Shown here: piece after piece, positions 42,840 through 52,075 of the stretch | How positions within the stretch are numbered: position 1 is the first letter of the stretch | Layout of the letters: each line of letters opens with the position of its first letter | NCBI GenBank assembly: GCA_017418975.1 | Contig: JAFOMG010000016.1 | Coordinates: forward strand, 62,001 to 126,000 | Origin: Sphingomonas sp. | Lineage (GTDB): Bacteria; Pseudomonadota; Alphaproteobacteria; Sphingomonadales; Sphingomonadaceae | Length of the DNA stretch: 64,000 nucleotides | Direction of reading: 5' to 3' | Translations under genes and position numbers: made by a program | Notes under the pieces: model-generated | The model's database searches: none | What the model saw: only the letters and a program-made list of their open reading frames with translations | What the model was told of the DNA's origin: nothing

Positions 42840-43615
42840 TCAACGCGGCTGCCCGGTTAATTCGAATCCGACTAGCAAGGTCCGCTCCTTTCCATTGGAA
42901 TCAGATTCGAATTCTTTCTGTCCAACTTGAACAGGCCCGCCACACAAATTCAACGGGCGACCATTAACCTCACCAACTTGGCTCGGCATGCATTCCGTGA
43001 CAACACCTTCCGACGACACACGGATTCTCACCTGCTCTATGACTTTGCGCTCTCCATCCACAGAGCGAAGAACATTTATCTCGGAGCCATCATCGACCTC
43101 CATCGCCAATAGAATAGCCACGGAAGCATAATGGTTCAACGATTTGGAAAGATAGGACTGCGCCAATTCTTCGACCATTTGAGGGCTGCAGGTCAGATCG
43201 GGGTCATGGGCGCCAAATTCATCAATCTTGCATCCGATGATGTGCCCGGTTGGGTCCAGGGTGTAAGTCATCCTGGCACCCTGTGAAATAAGTCGGTCCC
43301 GCGGCATGGTCCAGCGGACCGACTGCACCCTGGTTGAAGATACCGCGACACCGGCGTCATCGCGAGCAGGTACAAACCTGGCTCGTTTGCGTAGGGCCGC
43401 GCAGGTTGCAGCATCCAGTTCCGCATTGCCAGAGGAACGTTCTACTGTGCATTCCACGACGGCCCCTGATCGATCGATAGGATCGCGCGAACCGGCCCCT
43501 CCGCGCCAACGGCCACTGCTGGATAGTCGTCCGAGGTAATCCATGACCGCGGATCGCCGATCGGCTGTGCCGGGGTAGTGACTGCCACTGCCATCATGGC
43601 GACCAACGACATCAT
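42840..43615 (-). pseudogene. TonB-C-like energy-transducer-type protein, frameshifted
   Basis: The N-terminal frame (ATG 43615: MMSLVAMMAVAVTT, then SDDYPAVAVGAEGPVRAILSID) runs out at a stop, and the C-terminal frame (GAVVECTVERSSGNAELDAATCAALRKRARFVPARD) takes over. Joined, they give a TonB-C-like protein. The break lies in a GATC tandem repeat at 43467-43479: adding back one four-base unit restores ILSIDRSGAVVECTV, exactly the family pattern. A slip in the repeat is therefore the cause. An intact 234-residue remnant frame (42840-43544) remains open. Base composition is lower in GC than neighbours. Confidence 0.7.
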
Positions 43616-43700
43616 TCTTACCTGCAGCGTTCGACCGCTTTCAGCATAATCGAGTCCGCATTCCGATGTCGACTAGGTTGAGGACTCATATTCTTCCTTC

Positions 43701-43727
43701 GTCACCCCGGCCTTGCGCCGGGATGAC
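43701..43727. repeat. REP-like hairpin
   Basis: gtcaccccggccttgcgccgggatgac folds with cccgg/ccgg arms; a second partial copy starts at 43817. Both are in the 249-base gap between the broken TonB-C gene and the phosphatase. Confidence 0.55.
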
Positions 43728-43864
43728 GGTAGAAAATCAAATACTTATTTGGGTTCTCAACCTAGAGGAGACGCAAGCTGCCTTCGCGCAAGGGTCGGCC
43801 CCATGCGACAAACTCCGTCATCCCCGCGCAAGCAGGAAGTCGGCGGAGGGTAGGAGGCCCTACC

Positions 43865-44329
43865 CTACCCCGCCCGGCCCAGCCGCGCCACCAGCGCATC
43901 GGCGGCGGCGCTCACCTCCGCCCAGGTCGTGTCGAAGTCGCGGTCCGTCCCGAAATAGGGATCGGCGACCGAGCTGCCCTCGCGCCCGGGCACGATATCC
44001 ATCAGCAGCCTCAACTCGGCGGTCGCATCCGCCGGGGCGATCGCGGCGAGGTCGCGCAGATTCCGGTCGTCGAGCGCCAGCACATGGTCGAAGCGGTAAA
44101 AGTCCTCCGGCCGCACCTGCCGCGCCCTCAGGCCGGAGATGTCGACTCCGTGGCGCCGGGCCGCCGCCTGGGCGCGGCGATCGGGCGGCGCGCCGACATG
44201 CCAGTCGCCGGTCCCCGCCGAATCCACTGCGATGTCCAGCCCGGCGCGTTCCGCCGCCGCCCGCAGCGCGCCTTCGGCAAGCGGGGAACGGCAGATATTG
44301 CCCAGGCACACGAACAGCACCGACGTCAC
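43865..44329 (-). CDS. Low-molecular-weight protein-tyrosine phosphatase
   Basis: The 154-residue LMW-PTP has the signature loop VCLGNICRSP with catalytic Cys8 and Arg14, and the general acid Asp in VADPYFG near residue 120. It starts at a GTG (44329) with a gggagggttcc ribosome site; the frame is open further upstream into the sodC gene. It can dephosphorylate tyrosine kinases of the exopolysaccharide (Wzc-type) or arginine-phosphorylated proteins. It follows sodC by 25 bases. Confidence 0.93.
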   Translation of the reverse strand: MTSVLFVCLGNICRSPLAEGALRAAAERAGLDIAVDSAGTGDWHVGAPPDRRAQAAARRHGVDISGLRARQVRPEDFYRFDHVLALDDRNLRDLAAIAPADATAELRLLMDIVPGREGSSVADPYFGTDRDFDTTWAEVSAAADALVARLGRAG

Positions 44330-44354
44330 GGAACCCTCCCCACCGCGCCCCGCC

Positions 44355-44879
44355 TTACATCGCGTGGAAGACGCCGCAGGCGATGCGCCCGCCCGAATTG
44401 CCCGAGGGATCGGTCTTGTAGTCGTCGGCATTGGCATGGACGACGAGCGCCGCGCCGTCCTCGTCCATCAGCCCCGCATAGGTACCGCCGGGCAGCACGA
44501 AGATCGTGCGGTCGCGGCCGTCCTCGCCCACCGAGAGATTGGGCATGTCGCCGGCATGCGGACCCATCGGATTGTCCTTGCCATGCTGGTGCGCGGTCGG
44601 GTTCCAATGGCCGCCGGCGCTGGCGAAGTCGGGGCCCTCGCACTTGCCCACGGTGTGGACGTGCGTGCCGTGCACGCCCTTGGTCAGGCCGTGCACTTCC
44701 ACCATCACGCGGATCGAGCCGTCGACTTCCTCGGCGATCGCCTTGCCGACATCGGTGCCGTCGGCCATCTTGAGGTCCGCCTGGGCGCGGGCATGGCCGG
44801 CCATGTAGCGCGCGTCCTTCTGCGGGCTCGCACAGCCCGCCACCGCCAACAATCCCGCCGTCACCAGCAAACCACGCAT
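44355..44879 (-). CDS. sodC: Cu-Zn superoxide dismutase, lipoprotein
   Basis: A 174-residue periplasmic Cu-Zn SOD. The lipoprotein signal (LLVTAGLLAVAGC) is followed by the metal site: HGTHVHTVGKCEG (copper His), GGHWNPTAHQHG (bridging and zinc His), PHAGDMPN (zinc) and ALVVHANADDY (copper His), with SGGRIACGVF closing the disulphide. It protects the envelope from extracytoplasmic superoxide. The ATG at 44879 starts the signal. Confidence 0.94.
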   Translation of the reverse strand: MRGLLVTAGLLAVAGCASPQKDARYMAGHARAQADLKMADGTDVGKAIAEEVDGSIRVMVEVHGLTKGVHGTHVHTVGKCEGPDFASAGGHWNPTAHQHGKDNPMGPHAGDMPNLSVGEDGRDRTIFVLPGGTYAGLMDEDGAALVVHANADDYKTDPSGNSGGRIACGVFHAM

Positions 44880-44944
44880 CGCCCTGCACTCCGGATAAAT
44901 GTTCCCGTCACGTAATGGATGGCCGCGCCGCCGGTTCCAAGGGG

Positions 44945-45973
44945 TCAGCGCAAACATTCTCCGTCCGCCTTGCCCGAGACGCTGCCCACCCCGAGGATGA
45001 TCTTGGCCCGCCGTTCGAAGGTCAACGCCTGCCAGCGCCCCGAATTGCCGATCGCGGTGCGGCTGCGCAGGAAGGTCAAATGGAGCATCTCATATTGCTC
45101 CGGATCGATCCGCCGCCGGTCGAGCAGGCAGCCCCAGCGATCGAGATTCCAGGCCCAGTCGCGCTGCACGCCGTCCTGGTCGATCGAGCGCGACAGCGCC
45201 CCGTACCAGGCGAAGATCGCGCCGAGCCGCTCCCAGCGCTCGCCCTCGGGCATCGCCGCCAGCTTGCGCCGCAGCCGCGCCAGGTCCTCGTCGAGCGGGA
45301 AGCCGCCCTGCTGCACCTTGGTGTCCACTGCCCAGCGCACCTTGCGCAGCGTGATCGGCCCCTCGGGAAACACGCGCAACAGGTCCTGCCGCACCGCTTC
45401 GAGCAGCGCGAGATAGGTGTCGAGCTGCACCTGCAGCATCGCGTCGCTCTCGAACAGCGCGTTGAATTCGCCCCACAGGACGGGATCGAGCTTCCCGTCC
45501 GGCCCGTGCGCCGCCAGGATCTTGTCGCGGCACCGGGGCTTCACCGGCACCGCCAGGCAGGCATGCGAGAAGATCGTCTTGCCATGGAGCGGCATCAGCG
45601 CCCTGCGCGCGCGGCGGAACCCGCCGCCCTGCGCCCGCTTCCACGCCTGGAGCAGGGGCTGCAGGCTCCCCGTCCCGAAATTCCACTGCGCCATGCCGAC
45701 CGAGACGAGCTGGCTGTCGAAATTGCCCACCGGCATCGCCCAGCAGCCCATCGTCTCGGGGATCGAGGTCTCGCGCATCTGAGCGAAGATCGCCGCCCGG
45801 TCGAGGCCGATCGCGCCCAGCCGCGCCGTGCTGCCGGCATCGATGACGAGGAAAGGCAGGTCGCCCACTTCGCGGCAGGCCGGCCGTTCGGGCGGCACCG
45901 GCGCGGTCTGCGCAGCGGCCGGCCGGGCGGCCATGCCGAGCGCGAGCAGCGTCGCGGCGATCCAGGATTTCAT
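44945..45973 (-). CDS. Exported hypothetical protein
   Basis: A 342-residue protein with a signal peptide (WIAATLLALGMAARPAAA). I do not recognise the family. It contains paired cysteines (ACREVGD, GCWAMPVG, HACLAVPVKPRC, GCLLDRRR) and an AQWNFGTGSLQPLLQAW segment which loosely recalls peptidoglycan hydrolase-like inserts, but no catalytic Glu is assignable. The C-terminus is SGKADGECLR. The gene stands alone on the minus strand, 65 bases upstream of sodC. A ggagggggagcc site supports the start. Confidence 0.7.
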   Translation of the reverse strand: MKSWIAATLLALGMAARPAAAQTAPVPPERPACREVGDLPFLVIDAGSTARLGAIGLDRAAIFAQMRETSIPETMGCWAMPVGNFDSQLVSVGMAQWNFGTGSLQPLLQAWKRAQGGGFRRARRALMPLHGKTIFSHACLAVPVKPRCRDKILAAHGPDGKLDPVLWGEFNALFESDAMLQVQLDTYLALLEAVRQDLLRVFPEGPITLRKVRWAVDTKVQQGGFPLDEDLARLRRKLAAMPEGERWERLGAIFAWYGALSRSIDQDGVQRDWAWNLDRWGCLLDRRRIDPEQYEMLHLTFLRSRTAIGNSGRWQALTFERRAKIILGVGSVSGKADGECLR

Positions 45974-46188
45974 GCGGCTCCCCCTCCTTCTTTGCCGCGC
46001 TTGTCTCGCGCCGCGCCCGCGCGGGCAAGGGCCGGCTCGAGCCGTGCCGGGCCGAACATGGTTACCCGATTGGACGGTTTCGGCTGATTTTCCTCGGGAA
46101 TCTGCGGTTTCCTGCTACTCAAATTGGCGAAATACGGCCTTGCCGGGCTAGCTGCCGGCGCCCGCAGCGGCGAGTATCGGCGCAGAGC

Positions 46189-47112
46189 ATGTCGATCCGC
46201 CTGCCTCCCGATCCCCCGCCGATCCGGCTCATGACCCGCTTGCTCGCCGAGCTGCAGACGACGGTGCTGGCGCGCGCGATCCGCCTGTTCGACGGCGATC
46301 TCGACCGGGTGACGATCTTCGCGGTGATCACGCGCGACACCTATCCCTTCGGCACGCGGGAGGGGCTCGCCCCCACCGTCTCCGCCCATTCGCTCGCCAT
46401 GTCGCTGTCCCGCCCCTATGAGACGGTGCGCCGGCACGTGCACGCGCTGGTCGATGCCGGCTGGTGCGAGCGCCGGGCGGACGGCGTCCTCGCCAGCCCC
46501 GCCGAGCTGCGCTCGCCGGCGCTCACCGAATTCCTCACGCTCGTCCATGACGCCGCCGTCCGCTTCGTCGCCGACATGGCGCGCGCCGGCGTGCCGATGC
46601 CCGAAGTGGGCACCGTCCGCCCCTATCACCACGCCGCCGGGGTCCAGGCCGCGATCGACCTGATGCTCGCGGTGGTCGACACCAACCGGCGGACGCATCG
46701 CGACTGGCTGGAACTGGTGCTGTTCTCGACCATCTACGCCGCCAATTCGCGCCTCCTCAACGCCGATCGCGAGCTTTCCTGGCACTATGCCGATGGCCGC
46801 AAGGAACCGCCGCCGTCGCTGCGCATGCCGGTGCGCACCAGCGCGGTGGCCCGCGCGCTCGGCCTGCCCGAGGCGACGGTGCGCCGCCGCCTCACCCATT
46901 TGCTCGAGGATGGCCGCGTCGAGCGGGTGGGCAAGAAGAAGCTCCTCGTCTCCGAAGCCTGGCTCAACCGCCCCGAATCGATCGCGACCAGCGTCCGGAG
47001 CTTCTCCACTGTCCGGCTCCTGCTCGCGCGCCTGGGTGTAAACGGTTTCCCGCTCCACGATCCCGCCCGCGCCTATCTCGCCGGCCGCCCCGCGCCGGTG
47101 GCGTTCGACTGA
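46189..47112 (+). CDS. DNA-binding regulator with two winged helices
   Basis: The 307-residue cytoplasmic protein has two helix-turn-helix regions: AHSLAMSLSRPYETVRRHVHALVDAGWCER (about residues 65-95) and SAVARALGLPEATVRRRLTHLLEDGRVERVGKKKLLV (about 219-255). Both read like winged helices of the MarR/IclR kind. A conserved middle (AAIDLMLAVVDTNRRTHRDWLELVLFSTIYAAN) may dimerise or bind a ligand. The domain pairing suggests an ancient duplication. It lies upstream of two exported proteins and may regulate them (inference). Confidence 0.8.
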   Translation: MSIRLPPDPPPIRLMTRLLAELQTTVLARAIRLFDGDLDRVTIFAVITRDTYPFGTREGLAPTVSAHSLAMSLSRPYETVRRHVHALVDAGWCERRADGVLASPAELRSPALTEFLTLVHDAAVRFVADMARAGVPMPEVGTVRPYHHAAGVQAAIDLMLAVVDTNRRTHRDWLELVLFSTIYAANSRLLNADRELSWHYADGRKEPPPSLRMPVRTSAVARALGLPEATVRRRLTHLLEDGRVERVGKKKLLVSEAWLNRPESIATSVRSFSTVRLLLARLGVNGFPLHDPARAYLAGRPAPVAFD

Positions 47113-47273
47113 GCCTCGGCCCGCGGTTCCGCCAAAATGAGCAACGTGCCGCTTGAGGCCGGCGGCCGGCCGGCCAATAGCCGGGGCGGATCAAGGGACT
47201 TGGGCGGCCGCGGCACCGGCCCCCCTCACGTCGCACGGCGCTCGTGGCAACGCGGGAGCCTGGCGGGCTGCCG

Positions 47274-47322
47274 GCGCCCACCGGCGGTCTCCATCGGTGG
47301 GCGCGGGCTTCGGCCCGCGCCC
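47274..47322 (+). promoter_or_regulatory. Mutually exclusive hairpins in a 5' leader
   Basis: A 10-bp stem (47274-47283 with 47295-47304) and a second 10-bp stem (47299-47308 with 47313-47322, TTCG loop) share bases 47299-47304, so only one can form. They lie in the 308-base region between the regulator stop and the exported-protein gene at 47421. This resembles an attenuator or a ligand-controlled leader. The second hairpin has no T run, which argues against a simple terminator. Confidence 0.45.
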
Positions 47323-47420
47323 TAACCGGCCGGCCCGGTCGCGCCCTGCGCAAGGTCCGTCGCACCCCGATTGCCCGTCTCGCCGCTCCGGTCTTTCCGC
47401 ATCACCCGATGGAGGGATGC

Positions 47421-48527
47421 ATGCGTCTTGTCGTGGCAGCGGCAATACTGGCGACGGCAACGGGATGGGTGCCTCAGGTCCGCGCCCAGATTCCCGCGAC
47501 GATCCCCGACCGGCCACAGTCCGGTGCCACCTATGATCCCTATGGCCGCTGGGAGCTGCGGGCGCCGGAGGACCGGCCGGTCGAGACCACGCGCCTGCTT
47601 CGAGTGGAGGACGGCACGCCCTTCTACGAAAAGGGCGACTATGATTCGCCCGCCGTCGAATCGCGGCTGCTACCGATCATCAAGGGCAGCAACCTGCCCG
47701 CCGGGGCCGGCCCCAAGAGCCCCTATCTGCCCGGCACCAATCTCCGCTTCGCCTATCACTATCTCATCGATTTCTGGCGCGCCTGGCCGCAGGCGAAGGT
47801 GCGCGGCGCGGCGGGCGAATCCCGCACCGCGGCGGGAGCGGTGGCACAGCGGCTCTCCCGCGCGGCGGTGTTCGCGGATCCCGGCCTGCCCAAGGCGGCG
47901 GTCGACACGCTGTTTGCCCAGGCCGATGCCCTGTATCAGGCGGTGCTCAAGATGCCCGCGCTTCAGCGCGCCCAGGGCATGGCGCTGCGCGGCTCGGTGT
48001 GGATGACGCGTCGCAAGGACATTGCCGGCGTCGAGGTCTACAGCTTCCGCCTGGTGATCGGGGCACCCGCCCTGCACCTCGCCACCCCCGGGGCGAAGCA
48101 GGGCAGCGACGGCCGCTGGCACGTGCCGGAACAGGGGCACAATGCAGGCATCGCCATCACCTCCAACATTCCGTTGCGCGGCGGGCCGGCCTGGGGCCGC
48201 TACCACGGCACGCAAGTGGCGTTCCTGCCCGATTTCGCGGCGCTGGTCGTCGCCGGGGACCGGCCAACCCATGTCTCGGAATTCCGCGGCGGCGGCGGCA
48301 AGCAAGTGGAGAACCCCCGCTTCTTCGATCCCGCCCGGCCGAAGACCGACATCCAGATCCTCACCGTCGAGCCCGGTGCCAGCAGCCCGATCGAGGCGCG
48401 CCTCGCGCATCAGGGCTCGCTTTCGCCCGACACGATCTATGGCCGGCTGATCGCCGCCAGCTTCCTGCCGGACTGGCGCCCCCTGGTCGACCGGCTGAAC
48501 AGCCCGGGAGCACCGCGCGCGCAATGA
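47421..48527 (+). CDS. Exported hypothetical protein, first of a coupled pair
   Basis: The 368-residue protein has a signal peptide (MRLVVAAAILATATG, cleavage near VRA). I do not recognise it. Features include YEKGDYDSPAVESRLLPIIKG, NLRFAYHYLIDFWRAWPQ, SVWMTRRKDIAGVEVYSFRLVIGAP, GRYHGTQVAFLPDFAALVVAGDRP and RPKTDIQILTVEPGASSPIEARL. No catalytic motif is visible. ggaggg lies eight bases before the ATG. The stop overlaps the next start (ATGA), so both proteins are made together and probably act together in the periplasm. Confidence 0.75.
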   Translation: MRLVVAAAILATATGWVPQVRAQIPATIPDRPQSGATYDPYGRWELRAPEDRPVETTRLLRVEDGTPFYEKGDYDSPAVESRLLPIIKGSNLPAGAGPKSPYLPGTNLRFAYHYLIDFWRAWPQAKVRGAAGESRTAAGAVAQRLSRAAVFADPGLPKAAVDTLFAQADALYQAVLKMPALQRAQGMALRGSVWMTRRKDIAGVEVYSFRLVIGAPALHLATPGAKQGSDGRWHVPEQGHNAGIAITSNIPLRGGPAWGRYHGTQVAFLPDFAALVVAGDRPTHVSEFRGGGGKQVENPRFFDPARPKTDIQILTVEPGASSPIEARLAHQGSLSPDTIYGRLIAASFLPDWRPLVDRLNSPGAPRAQ

Positions 48528-49534
48528 AGATCCTCGCCCTTCCCGCCGCGCTGCTGCTCCTCGCCCAGGACGGCGGCCTCACCCCGGTGGCGCCGCCGCA
48601 GGGGCTGCGCGAACATCCCGTGCGCACCCCGATCCCGTCCAATGCGGTGGCGCTGTCCGCGGGCGTCGCGCCGCCCCCCGGGTCGGTCGCGCTCGAGCCC
48701 AACATGCCGGGCCATCGCCGCTTCCGGCCGCCGCTCTTCCCCGATGCCGGCTGGGACAGCCCGATGGCGGGCACCACCAAGGACTATGCCGCCTATCTCG
48801 GCGTCTATTGGCGCGCACCCTATCTCGCCCCGGCATCGACGATGGCCGCCTATCCCGGGCTGGAGGTTCCCGGCTGGGCGGCACCGGGCCCGTACAAGGC
48901 CGACATCGCCCGCAGCCAGTCCAGGCCGGACGAGGAAGCGCTGTTCGAGCGCCGCATGGCCTTCCTCGCCGAGCGGGTGATGGCCTCGGCGCCGTTCCGC
49001 GACCCGCATGGCACCAGCATCGAGCCGGAACTGCTGGTCGAGGGCTATGGCACGGAATTCGGCGCGAAGGCCCGGCCGGTCATGCGCGGCGCGATCACGT
49101 TCCGGCTCAACGTGATCCAGCCCCATACCGGCGGCAACGAACGGATCGGATCGCGCATCCGCTCCCATCAGCCGGCGGTCTGGCTGAAGCTGTGGCTGAA
49201 CCCCGGCTTCGCCAATTGCGAGTTGCCGCACGGTCAGACGCCGCGTGGGGTGCGCTGCCTCCAGTCCAGGGCCCGGCTGGCCTGGCGCGGCGCCAGGCCG
49301 GGCGTGAAGCCGCTGGCGGCCGGGCTGCTCGGGCTCGACCCGGCGATCTACGCGAGCGGCGCGGCAGCGGCGGACCTGCGGATGCTCAAGGTGGAATATG
49401 GCGGCGGCACGGCGATGAGCAGCGAGCTCAGCCGCGGCCGGCTGCACCCGCACGACCCGCTGGGCCGGGCGATCGGCGCCTGCCTGGCGATCGACTGGCC
49501 GGCCCTGCTCGACCAGGCGGCGGCGATCGAGTAG
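48524..49534 (+). CDS. Exported hypothetical protein, second of a coupled pair
   Basis: A 336-residue protein with a short signal (MKILALPAALLLLAQDG). The ATG overlaps the previous stop. The sequence holds GWDSPMAGTTKDYAAYLGVYWRAPYLAPAST, DEEALFERRMAFLAERVMASAPFRDPHGTSIEPELLVEGYG, RSHQPAVWLKLWLNPGFANCELPHGQTPRGVRC and RLHPHDPLGRAIGACLAIDWPALLDQAAAI. No family is recognised. It resembles no other gene in the window. Confidence 0.75.
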   Translation: MKILALPAALLLLAQDGGLTPVAPPQGLREHPVRTPIPSNAVALSAGVAPPPGSVALEPNMPGHRRFRPPLFPDAGWDSPMAGTTKDYAAYLGVYWRAPYLAPASTMAAYPGLEVPGWAAPGPYKADIARSQSRPDEEALFERRMAFLAERVMASAPFRDPHGTSIEPELLVEGYGTEFGAKARPVMRGAITFRLNVIQPHTGGNERIGSRIRSHQPAVWLKLWLNPGFANCELPHGQTPRGVRCLQSRARLAWRGARPGVKPLAAGLLGLDPAIYASGAAAADLRMLKVEYGGGTAMSSELSRGRLHPHDPLGRAIGACLAIDWPALLDQAAAIE

Positions 49535-49658
49535 CGCACGCCGCCGCCCCGGCCATCAACCGTCCGCGAAGGCGCCGCAATTGGGCTGCAATCCGCGCCA
49601 AGCCTGTGCCCGTGCGCCGGAACACCGATCCTCCGGGCCGGCGGCGGGAGAGGAGAGC

Positions 49659-50216
49659 ATGGCCATGCTGGGCACGCCCATGGCGGGATCGCGCGTCAGG
49701 CTGGCGCCGTTCGGAGACGCGCATGTCGAGCCGCTGCGCGCGGCCTGCGCGGAGGATCCGGAGATCTGGGAAATCTATCCGGTCGGCATGGCGGGCGCGC
49801 ATTTCGACCCGTCGCTGCGCCTCCTGCGCGCGATGCCGGGCTGGACGATGTTCGCGGTGCTCGATCGCCAGGCGGCGGGGTCCGGCGACGCGGAGAAGCT
49901 GGTCGGCATGACCAGCTACATCCCGGTGCCGGGCGCGGACGACGCGATCGAGATCGGCGCAACCTATATCGCCCCGGATGTGCGCGGCGGGCCGTTCAAC
50001 ACGGAGATGAAGCAGCTGATGATCGAACGCGCCTTTGCGCGGGGCTATGCCGCGATCCAGTTCCGCATCGACACGCGCAACGCCCGCTCCCGCCGCGCCG
50101 TCGAGAAGCTCGGCGCGGGACTGGTGGAGGTGCGCGGAGCCGACCTCACCACCTGGACGGGCCATGTGCGCGATACCGCGGTGTATCGGCTGGCGCGCGG
50201 GGACTGGGCGGCTTGA
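49659..50216 (+). CDS. GNAT-family N-acetyltransferase
   Basis: The 185-residue protein is of the RimJ/RimL (GNAT_3) type: RLAPFGDAHVEPLRAACAEDPEIWEIYPVG, then EIGATYIAPDVRGGPFNTEMKQLMIERAF (pantetheine-binding stretch) and IQFRIDTRNARSRRAVEKLGA. It acetylates a protein N-terminus or a small amine with acetyl-CoA. The ATG at 49659 has gggagaggagagc upstream. The arsenic operon runs toward it. Confidence 0.88.
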   Translation: MAMLGTPMAGSRVRLAPFGDAHVEPLRAACAEDPEIWEIYPVGMAGAHFDPSLRLLRAMPGWTMFAVLDRQAAGSGDAEKLVGMTSYIPVPGADDAIEIGATYIAPDVRGGPFNTEMKQLMIERAFARGYAAIQFRIDTRNARSRRAVEKLGAGLVEVRGADLTTWTGHVRDTAVYRLARGDWAA

Positions 50217-50222
50217 GCGGGA

Positions 50223-50972
50223 TCATGCGCCATCGGCAAGCGCCGCATCCGCGCGCTCGCCGGATGGATCGGCCAGGATTCCCGCGGCCTTGCGCTCCGA
50301 ATATCGGTCGACCAGCCGCTCCGCGTGCGGGCGCATCAGGACGGTGATCCGCGCCAGCTCCTCCATCACGTCCACGATCCGGTCGTAATAGCGCGACGGC
50401 TTCATGCGCCCGGCATCGTCGAACTCCCGATAGGCCATGGCGACCGACGACTGGTTGGGGATGGTGAACATCCGCATCCAGCGCCCCAGCAGGCGAAGCG
50501 TGTTGACCGCGTTGAACGACTGCGAGCCGCCGGATACCTGCATCACCGCGAGCGTGCGCCCCTGGGTCGGGCGCTTGCCCTTCATTTCCAGCGGCAGGTG
50601 ATCGATCTGCGCCTTCATGATTCCGCTGATCTGGCCATGCCGCTCGGGGCTGCACCAGACCTGCCCCTCCGACCATAGCGACAGAGCGCGCAGCTCGTGC
50701 ACGGCCGGATGATCGTCCCCGGCGACCTGGTCGGGCAGCGGCAGATCGGACGGATCGAAGATCCGGGTCTCCGCGCCGAAGAAGCGGAGCAGGCGCGCGG
50801 CTTCCTCGATCGCGAGCCGGGAAAAGGAACGTTCGCGCAGCGAGCCGTAGAGCAGCAGGATGCGGGGCGGCGGCTCGGCGGCGCCAAGGCCCAGCGCGGG
50901 CCGCGCGGGCGCGAAGGCCCGGTCCAGCGCCGGAAGATAATCGGGTTCCGGCAATGCCCGGATACGGTTCAT
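50223..50972 (-). CDS. arsH: Arsenical resistance flavoprotein ArsH
   Basis: A 249-residue FMN-dependent NADPH oxidoreductase that oxidises trivalent organoarsenicals (methylarsenite) to less toxic pentavalent forms. The FMN phosphate loop is [13 protein letters not shown], typical for ArsH, with [23 protein letters not shown] and [21 protein letters not shown] later. It overlaps the aquaglyceroporin gene (ATGA) and ends the ars operon. Confidence 0.94.
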   Translation of the reverse strand: MNRIRALPEPDYLPALDRAFAPARPALGLGAAEPPPRILLLYGSLRERSFSRLAIEEAARLLRFFGAETRIFDPSDLPLPDQVAGDDHPAVHELRALSLWSEGQVWCSPERHGQISGIMKAQIDHLPLEMKGKRPTQGRTLAVMQVSGGSQSFNAVNTLRLLGRWMRMFTIPNQSSVAMAYREFDDAGRMKPSRYYDRIVDVMEELARITVLMRPHAERLVDRYSERKAAGILADPSGERADAALADGA

Positions 50973-51637
50973 GAGCGATCCTCGCGTCGATCGGGGAAAA
51001 GAACGCCACCAACCAGCCAGGCGGCGACCGCTCCCGCCAGCTGGGCGGCGAGGAAGCCGGGCACGCCGGCCGGCGCGATGCCCGCGAAGCTGTTGCTGAA
51101 CGACCGGGCGATGGTGATCGCGGGATTCGCGAAGCCGGTGGAAGAGGTGAACCAATAGGCGGCGGCGATGTAGAGCGCGACGCCGGCCGAAATGCTGCCA
51201 GGCCGCAGGCGCGCGGTCCCCAGGATCGTCAGGACCAGCCCGAAGGTCGCCACCGCCTCGCCGGCCAGCTGGCCGGGGCCGCCGCGCATCCTTTCGGACA
51301 GCTGCAGGATCGGCAGGTCGAACATCAGGTGCGCGATCCAGGCGCCGAGGACGCAGCCGGCCAGTTGCGCGCCGGCATAGGCGATCGCCGCATCGGTCCG
51401 GACCCGGCCGCGCAGGCGCAGGACGAGAGTCACGGCGGGATTGAGATGCGCGCCGGAAACCGGCGCCAGCATCGTGACGAGGACGAACAGCATCGCCGCC
51501 GTCGCCAGCGTGTTGCCGAGCAGCGCGATGGCGGCATTCCCGCCCGCCAGGCGCTCGGCCATGATGCCGGAGCCGATCACGGTCGCGGACAGCATGGCGC
51601 CGCCCAGCGCCTCGGCGGCGATCGCGCGGCGGTTCAC
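50969..51637 (-). CDS. aqpS: Aquaglyceroporin-type arsenic channel (AqpS-like)
   Basis: The 222-residue six-helix channel has the two NPA boxes HLNPAVT and FANPAIT. In Sinorhizobium the AqpS channel in an ars operon lets arsenite (or methylarsenate) leave the cell, replacing ArsB or Acr3 pumps. No ArsB or Acr3 gene occurs here, so the same role is likely. The GTG at 51637 overlaps the arsC stop; the start is the only close candidate with coupling. Confidence 0.9.
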   Translation of the reverse strand: MNRRAIAAEALGGAMLSATVIGSGIMAERLAGGNAAIALLGNTLATAAMLFVLVTMLAPVSGAHLNPAVTLVLRLRGRVRTDAAIAYAGAQLAGCVLGAWIAHLMFDLPILQLSERMRGGPGQLAGEAVATFGLVLTILGTARLRPGSISAGVALYIAAAYWFTSSTGFANPAITIARSFSNSFAGIAPAGVPGFLAAQLAGAVAAWLVGGVLFPDRREDRS

Positions 51638-52065
51638 GCGGGAGGAAGGCGGTTGCCGGCCGCGTCGACGACCTGCTCGCCATCCTCCTTGGCGAAGGCG
51701 CCGCGTTGCGGCGCGGGCAGGATGTCGAGGACCGTCTCGGACGGGCGGCACAGCCGCACCCCCAGCGGCGTGACGACCAGCGGCCGGTTGATGAGGATCG
51801 GGTGCGCCATCATCGCGTCGATCAGCGCCGCGTCCGCCAGCCCCGCATCGCCGAGGCCGAGCTCGGCGAAGGGCGTGCCCTTCTCGCGCAGGAGCTGGCG
51901 CGGAGTGATCCCGGCGCGCGCGATCAGCTGGACCAGCATGGCGCGCGACGGCGGCGTCTTCAGATATTCGATGACGTGCGGCTCCAGGCCGGCGTTGCGG
52001 ATCATCGCGAGCGTGTTGCGCGAAGTGCCGCAATCGGGATTGTGGTACAGGATGATGTCGGTCAC
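51634..52065 (-). CDS. arsC: Arsenate reductase (glutaredoxin type)
   Basis: This 143-residue ArsC of the E. coli R773 type has the catalytic Cys12 in [11 protein letters not shown], and the arginine-containing [18 protein letters not shown] segment that stabilises the arsenate intermediate. It reduces arsenate to arsenite with glutathione and glutaredoxin. It follows arsR by ten bases and overlaps aqpS. Confidence 0.95.
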   Translation of the reverse strand: MTDIILYHNPDCGTSRNTLAMIRNAGLEPHVIEYLKTPPSRAMLVQLIARAGITPRQLLREKGTPFAELGLGDAGLADAALIDAMMAHPILINRPLVVTPLGVRLCRPSETVLDILPAPQRGAFAKEDGEQVVDAAGNRLPPA

Positions 52066-52075
52066 GGCCGGCCCC

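Noticed and set aside
44945..45973. Considered as a phage or host lysozyme-like enzyme
   Set aside because: The AQWNFGTGSLQP segment is suggestive, but no catalytic residues or domain order can be assigned, and no phage genes are near.
47299..47322. Hairpin with TTCG loop called as an intrinsic terminator
   Set aside because: It is followed by taaccgg and no T run, so it was kept only as part of a possible leader structure.
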